This document shows, in pieces, positions 7,652 to 15,912 of a stretch of DNA of 64,000 nt. Origin of the DNA: CAZSSH01 sp964609825 (GTDB lineage Bacteria; Verrucomicrobiota; Lentisphaeria; Victivallales; Victivallaceae). Under the pieces are notes generated by a model. That model was given only the letters and a program-made list of their open reading frames with translations. It was not told where the DNA came from and did no database searches. A program made the translations under genes and the position numbers. The DNA lies in contig CAZSSH010000004.1 in NCBI GenBank assembly GCA_964609825.1, positions 62,001 to 126,000 of the forward strand, in the 5' to 3' direction. Position 1 is the first letter of the stretch; each line of letters begins with the position of its first letter.

Positions 7652-8770
7652 ATGAGCGATCTCAAGCAACAAATTCAACAGTTGGTGCGCGAAATGGGCG
7701 GCGAAGTCGGCTTTGCCAACATTGAGCGCTTTGCGGGCGCGCCCCGCCAGATGCACCCCAAAAATGTGTTTCCCGAGTGCAAAACCGTCATCTCCATCAT
7801 CGCCCCGTTTCCGCGCGGCACCTACCGCGGGATTACCGAGGGAACGCACTGGAGCAACTACACTTATTACTCGTACAATCGGCTTAATACCTTGTTTCGC
7901 CCGTTGATAACCATGGAAGCCGCGGCATTGATTGAGGACAATCACTTTGAAGCCGTGCCGGTTTTTCCGGGGGTTCCGGAGCGCAGCGGGAGTTATAAGA
8001 CTCCCATCTCCCCCGGCCGCCCGGTGCCGGACGTCAATATCAACGTCCGCATTCAGGCCGTCGCTTGCGGCATGGGGGAAATCGGCTGGTCCAAAGTCTT
8101 TATTTCCCCCAAGTGGGGTCCGCGTGTCCGCATCGGAACGATCCTTACTGACGCGGTCATTGAGCCCGATCCTTTAATCAAGCCCGGCACCTTGTGCAAC
8201 CGCTGCATGAAATGTGTCCGCGAGTGCCCCGGCAATGCAATTCCCAAACCGGGCGACCGGCCGAGCATCAAAATTAAAATCGACGATATTGAGTACGAGT
8301 GGGGCGATGTCCACATGGGCCGTTGCACCTTGACCCACCACGGGCTCAACTACGAGATTTCGCCGTTTATGAAGCGCTCGCTGCCGGGGGTGGATATGAA
8401 TGTCCGCACCTCGACTGTCTCCGAGGAGGTCGCCTACCGCATGACCTATACCTTGGCTCAGGGCGGCTGGCCCGCGAGCGAGGAAATCCCCTTTGGCGCC
8501 ATTATGCCCTTTTACAAGCAGATTATGGAGCACGTCGGCTACTTTGCCGTCTGCGGCGCCAAAGGCTGCGTCCGGGCCTGCATGGATGTCCAGGAGCGCA
8601 CCAAAAACATCGACCAGTGCGGCTTTAAGACCAAAGTCTTTGAGCGCCCGCAGTGGAAGTTGACTCCGCCTTGTGAAGATGCCACCGGTGGCATCGCCGA
8701 AGGCAAATTCCCCAAAATGTACAACGACCCGGACGAGCATGCCGGCGAGTTTGACGTTGAGCTGGCATAA
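7652..8770 (+). CDS. QueG-like Fe-S protein, copy 2
   Basis: I place the start at ATG 7652 after an AGGGGG ribosome site (7641-7646), giving 372 residues. The protein is a paralogue of the preceding one (FPECKTVISIIAPFPRGTYRG). It has a ferredoxin motif at Cys182, 185, 188 and 192, and a further Cys cluster near 301-310 (CGAKGCVRAC). An insert at about 205-280 contains an EYEWGDVHMGRCTLTHHG segment absent from copy 1. Two unequal paralogues in one operon may form a heterodimeric redox enzyme, which is inference. A strong terminator follows directly. Confidence 0.72.
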   Translation: MSDLKQQIQQLVREMGGEVGFANIERFAGAPRQMHPKNVFPECKTVISIIAPFPRGTYRGITEGTHWSNYTYYSYNRLNTLFRPLITMEAAALIEDNHFEAVPVFPGVPERSGSYKTPISPGRPVPDVNINVRIQAVACGMGEIGWSKVFISPKWGPRVRIGTILTDAVIEPDPLIKPGTLCNRCMKCVRECPGNAIPKPGDRPSIKIKIDDIEYEWGDVHMGRCTLTHHGLNYEISPFMKRSLPGVDMNVRTSTVSEEVAYRMTYTLAQGGWPASEEIPFGAIMPFYKQIMEHVGYFAVCGAKGCVRACMDVQERTKNIDQCGFKTKVFERPQWKLTPPCEDATGGIAEGKFPKMYNDPDEHAGEFDVELA

Positions 8771-8779
8771 GTACTTGAC

Positions 8780-8818
8780 AAAAAAAGCGCTTCCTTTAAC
8801 GGGAAGCGCTTTTTTTTG
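8780..8818. terminator. Bidirectional terminator between Fe-S operon and oxaloacetate decarboxylase operon
   Basis: AGCGCTTCC (8786-8794) pairs with GGAAGCGCT (8802-8810). It is preceded by an A run and followed by a run of eight T residues, so it works on both strands for the two convergent operons. Confidence 0.92.
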
Positions 8819-8837
8819 CAGTGACTCCTTCAACAGA

Positions 8838-10493
8838 TCAAAGGTTGCCCAGTTGATTGAGCAGCACCCCGGCGGCGACGGCCGAGCCGATCACCCCCGA
8901 GACGTTGGGCCCCATGGCGTGCATCAAGAGGAAATTTTGCGGATCATACTCCAATCCGAGACGGTTGACCACCCGTGCCGACATGGGGACGGCGGACACC
9001 CCGGCGGCGCCGATCAGGGGGTTGATCGGGTCTTTGCTGAAGTAATTCATGATTTTGCCGAAAATCACCCCCGCTCCGGTCCCGATCCCAAAGGCAACCG
9101 CGCCCAGCACCAAAATCCCCAAGGTCTGCACTGACAAAAATTGATCGGCAGAGAGTTTGGAGCCGACGGCCAGACCGAGAAAAATGGTGACGATGTTGAT
9201 GAGCGCATTTTGGGCGGTGTCGCTCAAGCGTTCCACTACACCGCACTCGCGCATCAAATTGCCGAACATCAGCATCCCGATCAGGGGGGCCGCATCCGGG
9301 AGCAATAAAGCGCACAAAATGGTGATCAATATGGGGAAGCAGATTTTTTCCACTTTGGAGACCGCGCGCAATTGCCGCATCCGCACTTTGCGGTCGGCAT
9401 CGGTGGTCAAAAGTTTCATGATCGGCGGCTGGATGATAGGCACCAAAGCCATGTAGCTGTACGCCGCCACCGCCACTGCGCCCAAGAGTTTGGGCGAGAG
9501 CTTGGTGGTAAGGTAGATTGACGTCGGGCCGTCGGCACCGCCGATGATCCCGATGCTGGCCGCTTCTTTGAGCCCGAAATCAATCGCCGGGATAAACATG
9601 GTAAGCAGCAGTGCTCCCAAAAGTGCGCTGAAAATGCCGAATTGGGCAGCCCCGCCCAACAATGCGGTCTTGGGGTTGGCGATTAAAGGGCCAAAGTCGG
9701 TCATCGCCCCTACGCCCATAAAAATGAGCAAAGGAAACACGCCCGACTCAATGCCGACATTGTAGATCATCCCCTGCAACCCGTCCGGGCCGGAGATTGC
9801 CGCCACCGGGATGTTGGCCAAAAATGCGCCGAAGCCGATGGGGAGCAAGAGCAACGGCTCAAACTCTTTGACAATCGCGAGATAAATCAGCAGCAGCGCC
9901 ACCAAGATCATCAGTACCCGGCCCAACCCGAGAATCCAGGTGCTGCCGATGCTGTCGGTATCAAAGGTTTGGCGGTAGATGTCATAAATCCCGGTGCTTT
10001 TCCACAAATTGATGAAGCTCTCGCCCCAGCCGGGCATGTGCGAACCTTTGGCCGCGGCGTTGTCCAGCGAGTCATGCATCAGATCCATCGGCAAAAAGGA
10101 GCCGATGACAAAGCCTTTGGTCAGCGTCGCCGCCGATTGCAAGGCCGGGTTGAGTGTGCCGACTTGCAGCGTGGTGCCGATTTTAGCCTTGCCTTTGCTG
10201 CGCCCGTCGGGGTTGACGACCAGAACTTCGCGGCCGGGGAGCAGTTTTTGCCCCTTGGACATCGAGAGCGAGTAGACGATTGCCGGTTTGTCCCAAACGT
10301 ATTGCAGATACAATACGCCGTCGGCGCCCTTGTACCAGGCAAATACCTCGTCACTGGCCTCCGGCTGCAGCAATGCCGAGTCGGGGAGCTTGAGTTGGTT
10401 GTCGGCGGCGGTGCTGATTTCGGCTTCGGTCGCCGTCAGATGGACTGCAGCCAATGCCAGCAACGCCAATAAAAAATATTTTATTTGCGTCAT
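8838..10493 (-). CDS. oadB: Oxaloacetate decarboxylase beta subunit (Na+ pump) with secretory N-terminal extension
   Basis: The C-terminal ~390 residues are the polytopic Na+-translocating decarboxylase beta subunit, which couples decarboxylation of carboxybiotin to sodium export. It shows the characteristic FMGVGAMTDFGPL, GIIGGADGPTSIYLTTK and GAAGVSAVPMSARV segments with the conserved Asp and Ser/Asn residues. The usual family length is about 375-430 residues. This protein has 551 because of an N-terminal signal-like helix (5-22) and about 130 extracytoplasmic residues (AWYKGADGVLYLQYVW to FVIGSF). The gene starts two bases past the stop of oadA. It ends at a bidirectional terminator. Confidence 0.93.
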   Translation of the reverse strand: MTQIKYFLLALLALAAVHLTATEAEISTAADNQLKLPDSALLQPEASDEVFAWYKGADGVLYLQYVWDKPAIVYSLSMSKGQKLLPGREVLVVNPDGRSKGKAKIGTTLQVGTLNPALQSAATLTKGFVIGSFLPMDLMHDSLDNAAAKGSHMPGWGESFINLWKSTGIYDIYRQTFDTDSIGSTWILGLGRVLMILVALLLIYLAIVKEFEPLLLLPIGFGAFLANIPVAAISGPDGLQGMIYNVGIESGVFPLLIFMGVGAMTDFGPLIANPKTALLGGAAQFGIFSALLGALLLTMFIPAIDFGLKEAASIGIIGGADGPTSIYLTTKLSPKLLGAVAVAAYSYMALVPIIQPPIMKLLTTDADRKVRMRQLRAVSKVEKICFPILITILCALLLPDAAPLIGMLMFGNLMRECGVVERLSDTAQNALINIVTIFLGLAVGSKLSADQFLSVQTLGILVLGAVAFGIGTGAGVIFGKIMNYFSKDPINPLIGAAGVSAVPMSARVVNRLGLEYDPQNFLLMHAMGPNVSGVIGSAVAAGVLLNQLGNL

Positions 10494-10496
10494 GGC

Positions 10497-12317
10497 TTAT
10501 TTCTCCTCAATCATGCAAAGCGGGTCGCCGGCGGCAATCACTTGCTTGGTTTCCACGCAGATTTGGGTGATGATGCAGGCTTTTTCGGCCTTGATCTCGG
10601 TTTCCATTTTCATCGCTTCCAAGACGAGGATCGGGTCGCCGGCAGCCAATTCACTGCCCGGATGCGCCAAGATGCGCACCACTGTCCCCGGGAGCGGCGA
10701 AGCCACCGCTTGGGCCGCATTTGACGGAGCAACCGGAGCGGCTTGCGCGACGCCTTCAGCGACTTTGACGGTGAATTTTTTGCCTTGCACGGTTGCCGTG
10801 TAGGTGTCACCGGCGGCATTGAGCTCGACGATCACCGCCTTGCCGTCGACGGTCGCCGTGTAAGCGCCGCCTTTGGCCGCGGCGGGAGCTTTGGCCGCGG
10901 GTTTGGGCTCGTCCTTGTAGCGCACTCCGTCAGGCTTGACGCCCTTCAAGAACTCGATTCCTTTGTCCTCACAGGTGGCGACGATAAAAATGTTTTCGTC
11001 GGTCACCGGGAGACCGGCCGCTTCGAGTTTGGCGGTCATCGCTTTGACACCGAGCTTGGGATTTTTGTCATTGATGACATGAACATCCTCGGTTGTCGGC
11101 TCCAGTTTGAGCTGCTCCGAGGCGAGTTTGACGATTTCCGGGTCCGGCGCGGCGGGGGTTTTGCCAAAATAACCGAGGACCATTTTGCCGTAGCCGTCGG
11201 AAATTTTTTTCCATTTCCCTTGCATCACATTGGCAAAGGCTTGCTGAAAATAAAATTGCGACACTGGCGTCACCGAGGTTCCGAAGCCGCCCTTGGCGAC
11301 CACTTCGCGCATTTCGGCAATACAAGCGTCATATTTGTCGAGGCAGTTATTGTCGCGCATCATCTGGGTGTTGGCCGTCAAAGCGCCGCCGGGCATCGGT
11401 GAAAAAATGATTTTGGGCGACACTTGCATCGCCTCGGGGGGCATGAAATATTTGCTGAGACAGTCTTCGAGGCAATTTTCCACTTTCATGATTTTTTCGG
11501 GATCGATGTCAAGCGTGTAATCCGTGTTGCGTAAGCGCTGCCACATAACGAGGATATCCGCCTGACAGGTGCCGCCCGACAAGGGGGCCATCGCCAAGTC
11601 GATCACGTCCGCTCCGGCCTCAATCGCCGCATAATTGCAGGAAACGGCCATCCCGGCGGTATCGTGGGTGTGAAAGGTGATTGAAATATCGTTGCCGAGG
11701 AGCGCGCGCGCTTGCTTGACGGTCTCATAAACCGTTTGCGGCGTCGAGGTGCCCGAAGCATCTTTAAAGGCCAAGCTGTCAAACGGCACGCCATCGTCGA
11801 GGATCGCCCTGAGACTGTCAATGTAAAATTTGGGAGTGTGCGCATACGACTCGTGCAACCCCGGCGGCAATCCCATTAACGTAATGGTCACCTGATGCTT
11901 GAGCCCGGCATTGTGAATCGCCCGGCCGGATACCGCCAGATTGCGGACATCGTTTAAGGCGTCAAAATTGCGAATGGTGGTAATACCGTGTTTTTGGAAA
12001 AGTTTGGCATGTAAATTAATAATGTCGGTTGATTGTGAAATCAGTCCGACCACGTTGGCTCCGCGCGAAAGGGTCTGAAAGTTGACCTCGGGGCCGACCG
12101 CTTCGCGACAGCGGTCCATCATCTCAAACGCGTCTTCCTGACAATAAAAGTACAAGCTCTGAAACCGGGCGCCGCCGCCGATTTCAATATAAGTGATCCC
12201 GGCTTTGACCGCTTCCACAAGCGCGGGTAAAAAATCGTCCGTCTTGACGCGGGCGCCGAGACAGGATTGAAAGCCGTCACGGAAAGAACAATCCATGAAC
12301 TTGATTTTTTTCAACAT
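10497..12317 (-). CDS. oadA: Oxaloacetate decarboxylase alpha subunit with biotin domain
   Basis: The 606-residue protein has an HMGL-like carboxyltransferase barrel. Its metal and catalytic residues are visible as FMDCSFRDGFQ (7-17), Lys185 in FKDASG and FHTHD (His216, His218). A conserved carboxylase domain follows, then an Ala/Pro-rich linker, and a biotinyl domain with EAMKMETE in which Lys570 would carry biotin. It transfers CO2 from oxaloacetate (possibly methylmalonyl or another acid) to biotin for the beta subunit. The first motif differs slightly from the usual DTTLRD. It is encoded between oadG and oadB, with a biotin ligase upstream. Confidence 0.92.
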   Translation of the reverse strand: MLKKIKFMDCSFRDGFQSCLGARVKTDDFLPALVEAVKAGITYIEIGGGARFQSLYFYCQEDAFEMMDRCREAVGPEVNFQTLSRGANVVGLISQSTDIINLHAKLFQKHGITTIRNFDALNDVRNLAVSGRAIHNAGLKHQVTITLMGLPPGLHESYAHTPKFYIDSLRAILDDGVPFDSLAFKDASGTSTPQTVYETVKQARALLGNDISITFHTHDTAGMAVSCNYAAIEAGADVIDLAMAPLSGGTCQADILVMWQRLRNTDYTLDIDPEKIMKVENCLEDCLSKYFMPPEAMQVSPKIIFSPMPGGALTANTQMMRDNNCLDKYDACIAEMREVVAKGGFGTSVTPVSQFYFQQAFANVMQGKWKKISDGYGKMVLGYFGKTPAAPDPEIVKLASEQLKLEPTTEDVHVINDKNPKLGVKAMTAKLEAAGLPVTDENIFIVATCEDKGIEFLKGVKPDGVRYKDEPKPAAKAPAAAKGGAYTATVDGKAVIVELNAAGDTYTATVQGKKFTVKVAEGVAQAAPVAPSNAAQAVASPLPGTVVRILAHPGSELAAGDPILVLEAMKMETEIKAEKACIITQICVETKQVIAAGDPLCMIEEK

Positions 12318-12341
12318 ATGCAGTTTTCTCCAAACGTTTGA

Positions 12342-12596
12342 TTATTTAGGGATGCGGGCCAGTTCGACAGCGGTGGCTGCGACGGCGGCAAGAGTGGTAT
12401 CCTCTTCCGATGACTTGACCGGGGCGCGGGGCGCCGGTTTTACCGGAACTTGGAACATGTGGGCAAAGGGCCGGAGCGCCTTTTCCATAATGTTCATGGC
12501 GATGATCATGAGGGCGAGGAAAAAGAATACCATCCCCATCCCCAGGACCATCAGGCGGATACCGCTAAATAACAGCGATAAGCTTTCTGGATCCAT
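12342..12596 (-). CDS. oadG: Oxaloacetate decarboxylase gamma subunit
   Basis: This 84-residue protein has one N-terminal membrane helix (about 13-36, IRLMVLGMGMVFFFLALMII) and a Pro/Ala-rich cytoplasmic tail, as in OadG, which anchors the alpha subunit to the beta subunit. Size, topology and position directly before oadA support the call. Sequence similarity in this family is weak, so the call rests on context as well. Confidence 0.87.
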   Translation of the reverse strand: MDPESLSLLFSGIRLMVLGMGMVFFFLALMIIAMNIMEKALRPFAHMFQVPVKPAPRAPVKSSEEDTTLAAVAATAVELARIPK

Positions 12597-12623
12597 GTTG
12601 ACTCCTTTCTGTTTTGGTTGGTT

Positions 12624-13376
12624 TTATAAATGAATGTTATCCCAATCAATCAACTCGCGGTCGATTTTGACATCGCCGCAATGAAAGGCTATAGTTGCAT
12701 TGTTGACCTCCAGAAGCATGGCTCCGTCGTCGGAAATATTGCCAAAAATTCCCGTGATCACCTCTCCTTTGGGAGTGATCACCGTGAGTTTTTGCCCCAA
12801 CAAACGATTGTCCTGTTTCCAGAGTTCAAAAATAGAACCGCTGTCCTTGGTACAGGCAATATAATACTCCTGAAACCAAAATGCCAGTCGGTTTATGACT
12901 TTTTTTAAATTAAATTTTTCGCCGGTCAGCTCGTAGAGCGAAGTGGCGGGGTTGTCAAGCAATCGTAAATCATTGGGCGCAAAGTTGATATTGAGTCCGA
13001 TTCCGGCCACCACCCCGTCGATTTTGCCGTTGGTGAATCCAGCGCTTTCGCACAAAATCCCGGCAATTTTGCGGTCACGGACATAAATATCGTTGGGCCA
13101 TTTGAGGAAGAAGTTGATTTGAGGGGAAAATTCGCGGAGCGCGGCGATTCCGGCCAGACCGGCGATGCACCCGGCGTGAAAGCCGGACTCCAAATCTTTC
13201 ATCACCATACTGGCATAGATATTGACATCCCGCGGCGACTGCCACACCCGTCCCAGACGGCCGCGTCCGGCAGTTTGCGTCCGGGCGCAAATCATGGTGG
13301 CATCAGCCAGGTCTTTGAAGTTGTCTCTGGCGTACTGGTTGGTCGAATCGAGCGTTTCGAATTCAATAACAGTCAT
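12624..13376 (-). CDS. birA: Biotin-[acetyl-CoA-carboxylase] ligase, catalytic type
   Basis: The 250-residue ligase attaches biotin to the acceptor Lys via biotinyl-AMP. It shows GRGRLGR (37-43), KWPND (92-96), the following KIAGIL, and the GIGLNIN motif. A short C-terminal SH3-like domain is present. There is no N-terminal helix-turn-helix, so it cannot act as the BirA repressor of biotin genes. It lies 27 bases upstream of oadG on the same strand, so its likely main client is OadA. Confidence 0.92.
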   Translation of the reverse strand: MTVIEFETLDSTNQYARDNFKDLADATMICARTQTAGRGRLGRVWQSPRDVNIYASMVMKDLESGFHAGCIAGLAGIAALREFSPQINFFLKWPNDIYVRDRKIAGILCESAGFTNGKIDGVVAGIGLNINFAPNDLRLLDNPATSLYELTGEKFNLKKVINRLAFWFQEYYIACTKDSGSIFELWKQDNRLLGQKLTVITPKGEVITGIFGNISDDGAMLLEVNNATIAFHCGDVKIDRELIDWDNIHL

Positions 13377-13391
13377 GGGAGATCAGGGTGA

Positions 13392-14351
13392 TTACATTCT
13401 GCCGTCGCCGGCAACCTCTTTGTTTTGGAAAATCGCGACGGCCCACATCGCGCAAATCGAGATGTACAACATGACATAAAAGGCGCTAAATACCACATAA
13501 GAGTAGGGGATCGGACGGTTGACGGCAATCGCGTCGGCCAACCAGAAATACTGCCAGTTGGGCAATACCGCATAAAAGATGCCGAAAATGGCGTTGATGA
13601 CGGCCGAGTCGGTATTGCGCTGAAACAAATAGCTCGACACCAGCCCGAGGAAGAAAATTACGCTGCAGACGCACAAGTTGGCGACCACATCCAGCCGGGT
13701 GGCAAACACCACCGCGATCGTCGACATGGCAAGCACAGCAAAGTTGATCAAAACCAATGCGCAGGCCAAGCTCTTAAGCGACAGCGTCGGGTGCTCTTTA
13801 AAAAAGTAGCACCACAACACGCACAATGGAACCAAAAACATCATAGCATAGGTGGCAACTTCCGGGAAGGAGCTTCCTTTCCAAAAATTGGCAACCATCC
13901 CAATGGCGCAACCGGCGACGATTACCACTAAAAAGACGAAGTAAATCCCCATATCCATGCGGAATTGGTCGGTTGCAATGTACACTGAAATCACGCTGGC
14001 AAGATTGCACAGCAAGGCAAACAGTGTTACCGCAAGCGAAATCCCGGCGATTTTGCCCAAAACAAACGTCCAGCGCATGACCGGCTTGGATAAGAGCAAG
14101 AGCACGGTGCCGTTGCGCATTTCACGCGAAACGGTATGGCTGGCGCAAAGCACCGCCACGATCAAGCCAAAAATCAATCCGGTCGCCATTGCGCTGTCGA
14201 CTACCAGCTTCAGTTGCTCGGAGAAGACAAACAGAGCCATCGAGGGATAGTGAGCGATCAACAGCAAAGCCGCCAGCAACATCAAAAAGTAAACCGGCTC
14301 GCGCACGGATTCTTTAAATGTATTGTCGGTGATTTTGAAAAAGCTGAACAC
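13392..14351 (-). CDS. ABC-2 type permease
   Basis: The 319-residue integral membrane protein has about six to seven hydrophobic helices. It contains the SREMRNGTVLLLLSKPVMRW segment, which matches the coupling region of ABC-2 permeases (typically SREFxxGTxxxLLSxPVxR). The start is GTG at 14351 after an AGGGA site. No ATPase gene is adjacent, so its partner is encoded elsewhere. It may be transcribed with the secreted protein upstream (26 bases away). Substrate unknown. Confidence 0.8.
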   Translation of the reverse strand: MFSFFKITDNTFKESVREPVYFLMLLAALLLIAHYPSMALFVFSEQLKLVVDSAMATGLIFGLIVAVLCASHTVSREMRNGTVLLLLSKPVMRWTFVLGKIAGISLAVTLFALLCNLASVISVYIATDQFRMDMGIYFVFLVVIVAGCAIGMVANFWKGSSFPEVATYAMMFLVPLCVLWCYFFKEHPTLSLKSLACALVLINFAVLAMSTIAVVFATRLDVVANLCVCSVIFFLGLVSSYLFQRNTDSAVINAIFGIFYAVLPNWQYFWLADAIAVNRPIPYSYVVFSAFYVMLYISICAMWAVAIFQNKEVAGDGRM

Positions 14352-14377
14352 TTGGCTGATCCCTCGTACTCTTGTGA

Positions 14378-14995
14378 TTACTTTTTGACGTCGACGATAA
14401 CTTCTTCTTTGGTTTCGGTGACAGTGGCTTTGTCATCCGCGGCAGCGGTCGGCTCGGCGGCCGGAGTATCCATCACGGGAGCGCTGATCGGACGGTAGAT
14501 GCTGCCCTTGTTGAGCAAGTTTTCGCGCAAGCGTTTGTAATCGGTGGCGAGGTTGGTCAAAGCGAGCATGTCGGAGACTTCTTCGGCGGTGCGGTTCCAG
14601 TCGACCGAGTAGACCTGAACCAGGGGAATGGTGCGGTCAAACTGATCGAGGTACTTGGTCTGCACATAGCTCGAGTCGCCGAGCACCACAATCCGGCGGG
14701 GATTGATGTAACGGATGAAGTCGTTGAGCTTGTCTTCGCGGATTTCCACCGAGTTGCCTTTGGGCGGGCAGTAGTAAATCCGGGTATCGTCGCTCTCGGC
14801 GGCCGGGAGCAGCAAGTAGGGCTGACGGCTTTCGTTCTGAATGAGCTCGGCCATCAACCGGGGGCTTTTGTAGTTGCCGGTGACGACCAGCGTCACTACC
14901 TGACGCTTGGGACCGGTCGCGGCCCACGGTGCCGCCGAAGCACAAAAAGCCGCCATCATGACTGCCAAAATAATAAGACCTTTAACATTACGCAT
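14378..14995 (-). CDS. Secreted protein of unknown function
   Basis: The 205-residue protein has a signal peptide (2-22, ending Ala-Ser-Ala). A compact alpha/beta domain follows with a Rossmann-like IRYINPRRIVVLGDSSYV segment that recalls cell-wall-binding repeat 2 proteins, where an index for a putative ligand site is found. The C terminus is acidic, Thr/Val-rich and ends in lysines. I do not recognise the family. It leads a probable operon with the ABC-2 permease and has a good promoter upstream. Confidence 0.65.
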   Translation of the reverse strand: MRNVKGLIILAVMMAAFCASAAPWAATGPKRQVVTLVVTGNYKSPRLMAELIQNESRQPYLLLPAAESDDTRIYYCPPKGNSVEIREDKLNDFIRYINPRRIVVLGDSSYVQTKYLDQFDRTIPLVQVYSVDWNRTAEEVSDMLALTNLATDYKRLRENLLNKGSIYRPISAPVMDTPAAEPTAAADDKATVTETKEEVIVDVKK

Positions 14996-15044
14996 TTTTA
15001 TTTTCCCCAGTTAAGTTAGGTTTTTGAAACAAATGACTGGATAT

Positions 15045-15072
15045 AATATAACAAACAAAATCTGTTTATCAA
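15045..15072 (-). promoter_or_regulatory. Promoter of the secreted protein and permease operon
   Basis: On the minus strand, TTGATA (15067-15072), a 16-base spacer and TATATT (15045-15050). It is about 50 bases upstream of the start at 14995. Confidence 0.6.
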
Positions 15073-15201
15073 GGACTTTTTTCAAATAAAAGCGCTATTT
15101 TGCTTAAAAAAATTATTTTTTTACGTGAAATTTTTGAAAAATGGTGTATATTATAAAGCAACAATCCGAACCAACCCCCAAAAATATAAGGAGATCCAAC
15201 G

Positions 15202-15906
15202 ATGAGTTGTCCCTATCAATGCTCACATGAAGTCGAGCAGATGTGCCATGTAGCCCAAGGCTGCAATCACGGCCCCGCCCCGATTCCGGAAGAAGGAAAA
15301 TGGGTCAAGGCCAAGCAAATTACCGACATTTCCGGTTTGACCCACGGGGTCGGCTGGTGTGCCCCGCAGCAAGGCGCTTGCAAGCTGACGCTCAACGTCA
15401 AGGCCGGCATCATCCAGGAAGCATTGGTCGAGACCCTCGGTTGCTCCGGCATGACCCACTCCGCCGCGATGGCCGCCGAAGTTCTTCCCGGCAAAACCAT
15501 CCTCGAAGTACTTAACACCGACCTCGTCTGCGACGCCATCAACGTGGCGATGCGCGAACTCTTTAAGCAGATTGCCTATGGCCGCACCCAGACCGCTTTC
15601 TCCGAAGGCGGGCTTCCCATCGGCGCCGGTCTCGAAGACCTCGGCAAAGGCTTGCGCTCCCAGGTCGGCACCCTTTTCTCCACTTTGGAAAAAGGTCCCC
15701 GCTACCTCGAAATGGCCGAAGGCTACATCCTTGAGCTCGGTCTTGATGCCAATGATGAAATCATCGGTTACAAGTTTGTCCACCTCGGCAAAATGATGGA
15801 TGCTATCCGCAAGGGCGTCAGCGCCGAAGAGGCTTTCAAGAAAAACGTCAGCAGCTACGGCCGCTATGACGAAGCTGTTAAAAAGATCGACCCGCGCAAG
15901 GAGTAA
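15202..15906 (+). CDS. NifU-like iron-sulfur scaffold protein
   Basis: The 234-residue protein has a Cys-rich N terminus (Cys3, 7, 15, 21) and a NifU/IscU-like core: a TLGCSGMTHSAAMAAEVLPGK segment corresponding to the scaffold Cys-containing loop and its downstream helix. Its C-terminal third is a separate helical part. It is longer than IscU (about 130 residues). It precedes a GGGtGRT protein by six bases, a pairing seen in several anaerobes, so it likely works with that protein rather than a standard Isc or Suf set (no cysteine desulfurase is nearby). Exact role uncertain. Confidence 0.75.
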   Translation: MSCPYQCSHEVEQMCHVAQGCNHGPAPIPEEGKWVKAKQITDISGLTHGVGWCAPQQGACKLTLNVKAGIIQEALVETLGCSGMTHSAAMAAEVLPGKTILEVLNTDLVCDAINVAMRELFKQIAYGRTQTAFSEGGLPIGAGLEDLGKGLRSQVGTLFSTLEKGPRYLEMAEGYILELGLDANDEIIGYKFVHLGKMMDAIRKGVSAEEAFKKNVSSYGRYDEAVKKIDPRKE

Positions 15907-15912
15907 TATAAA

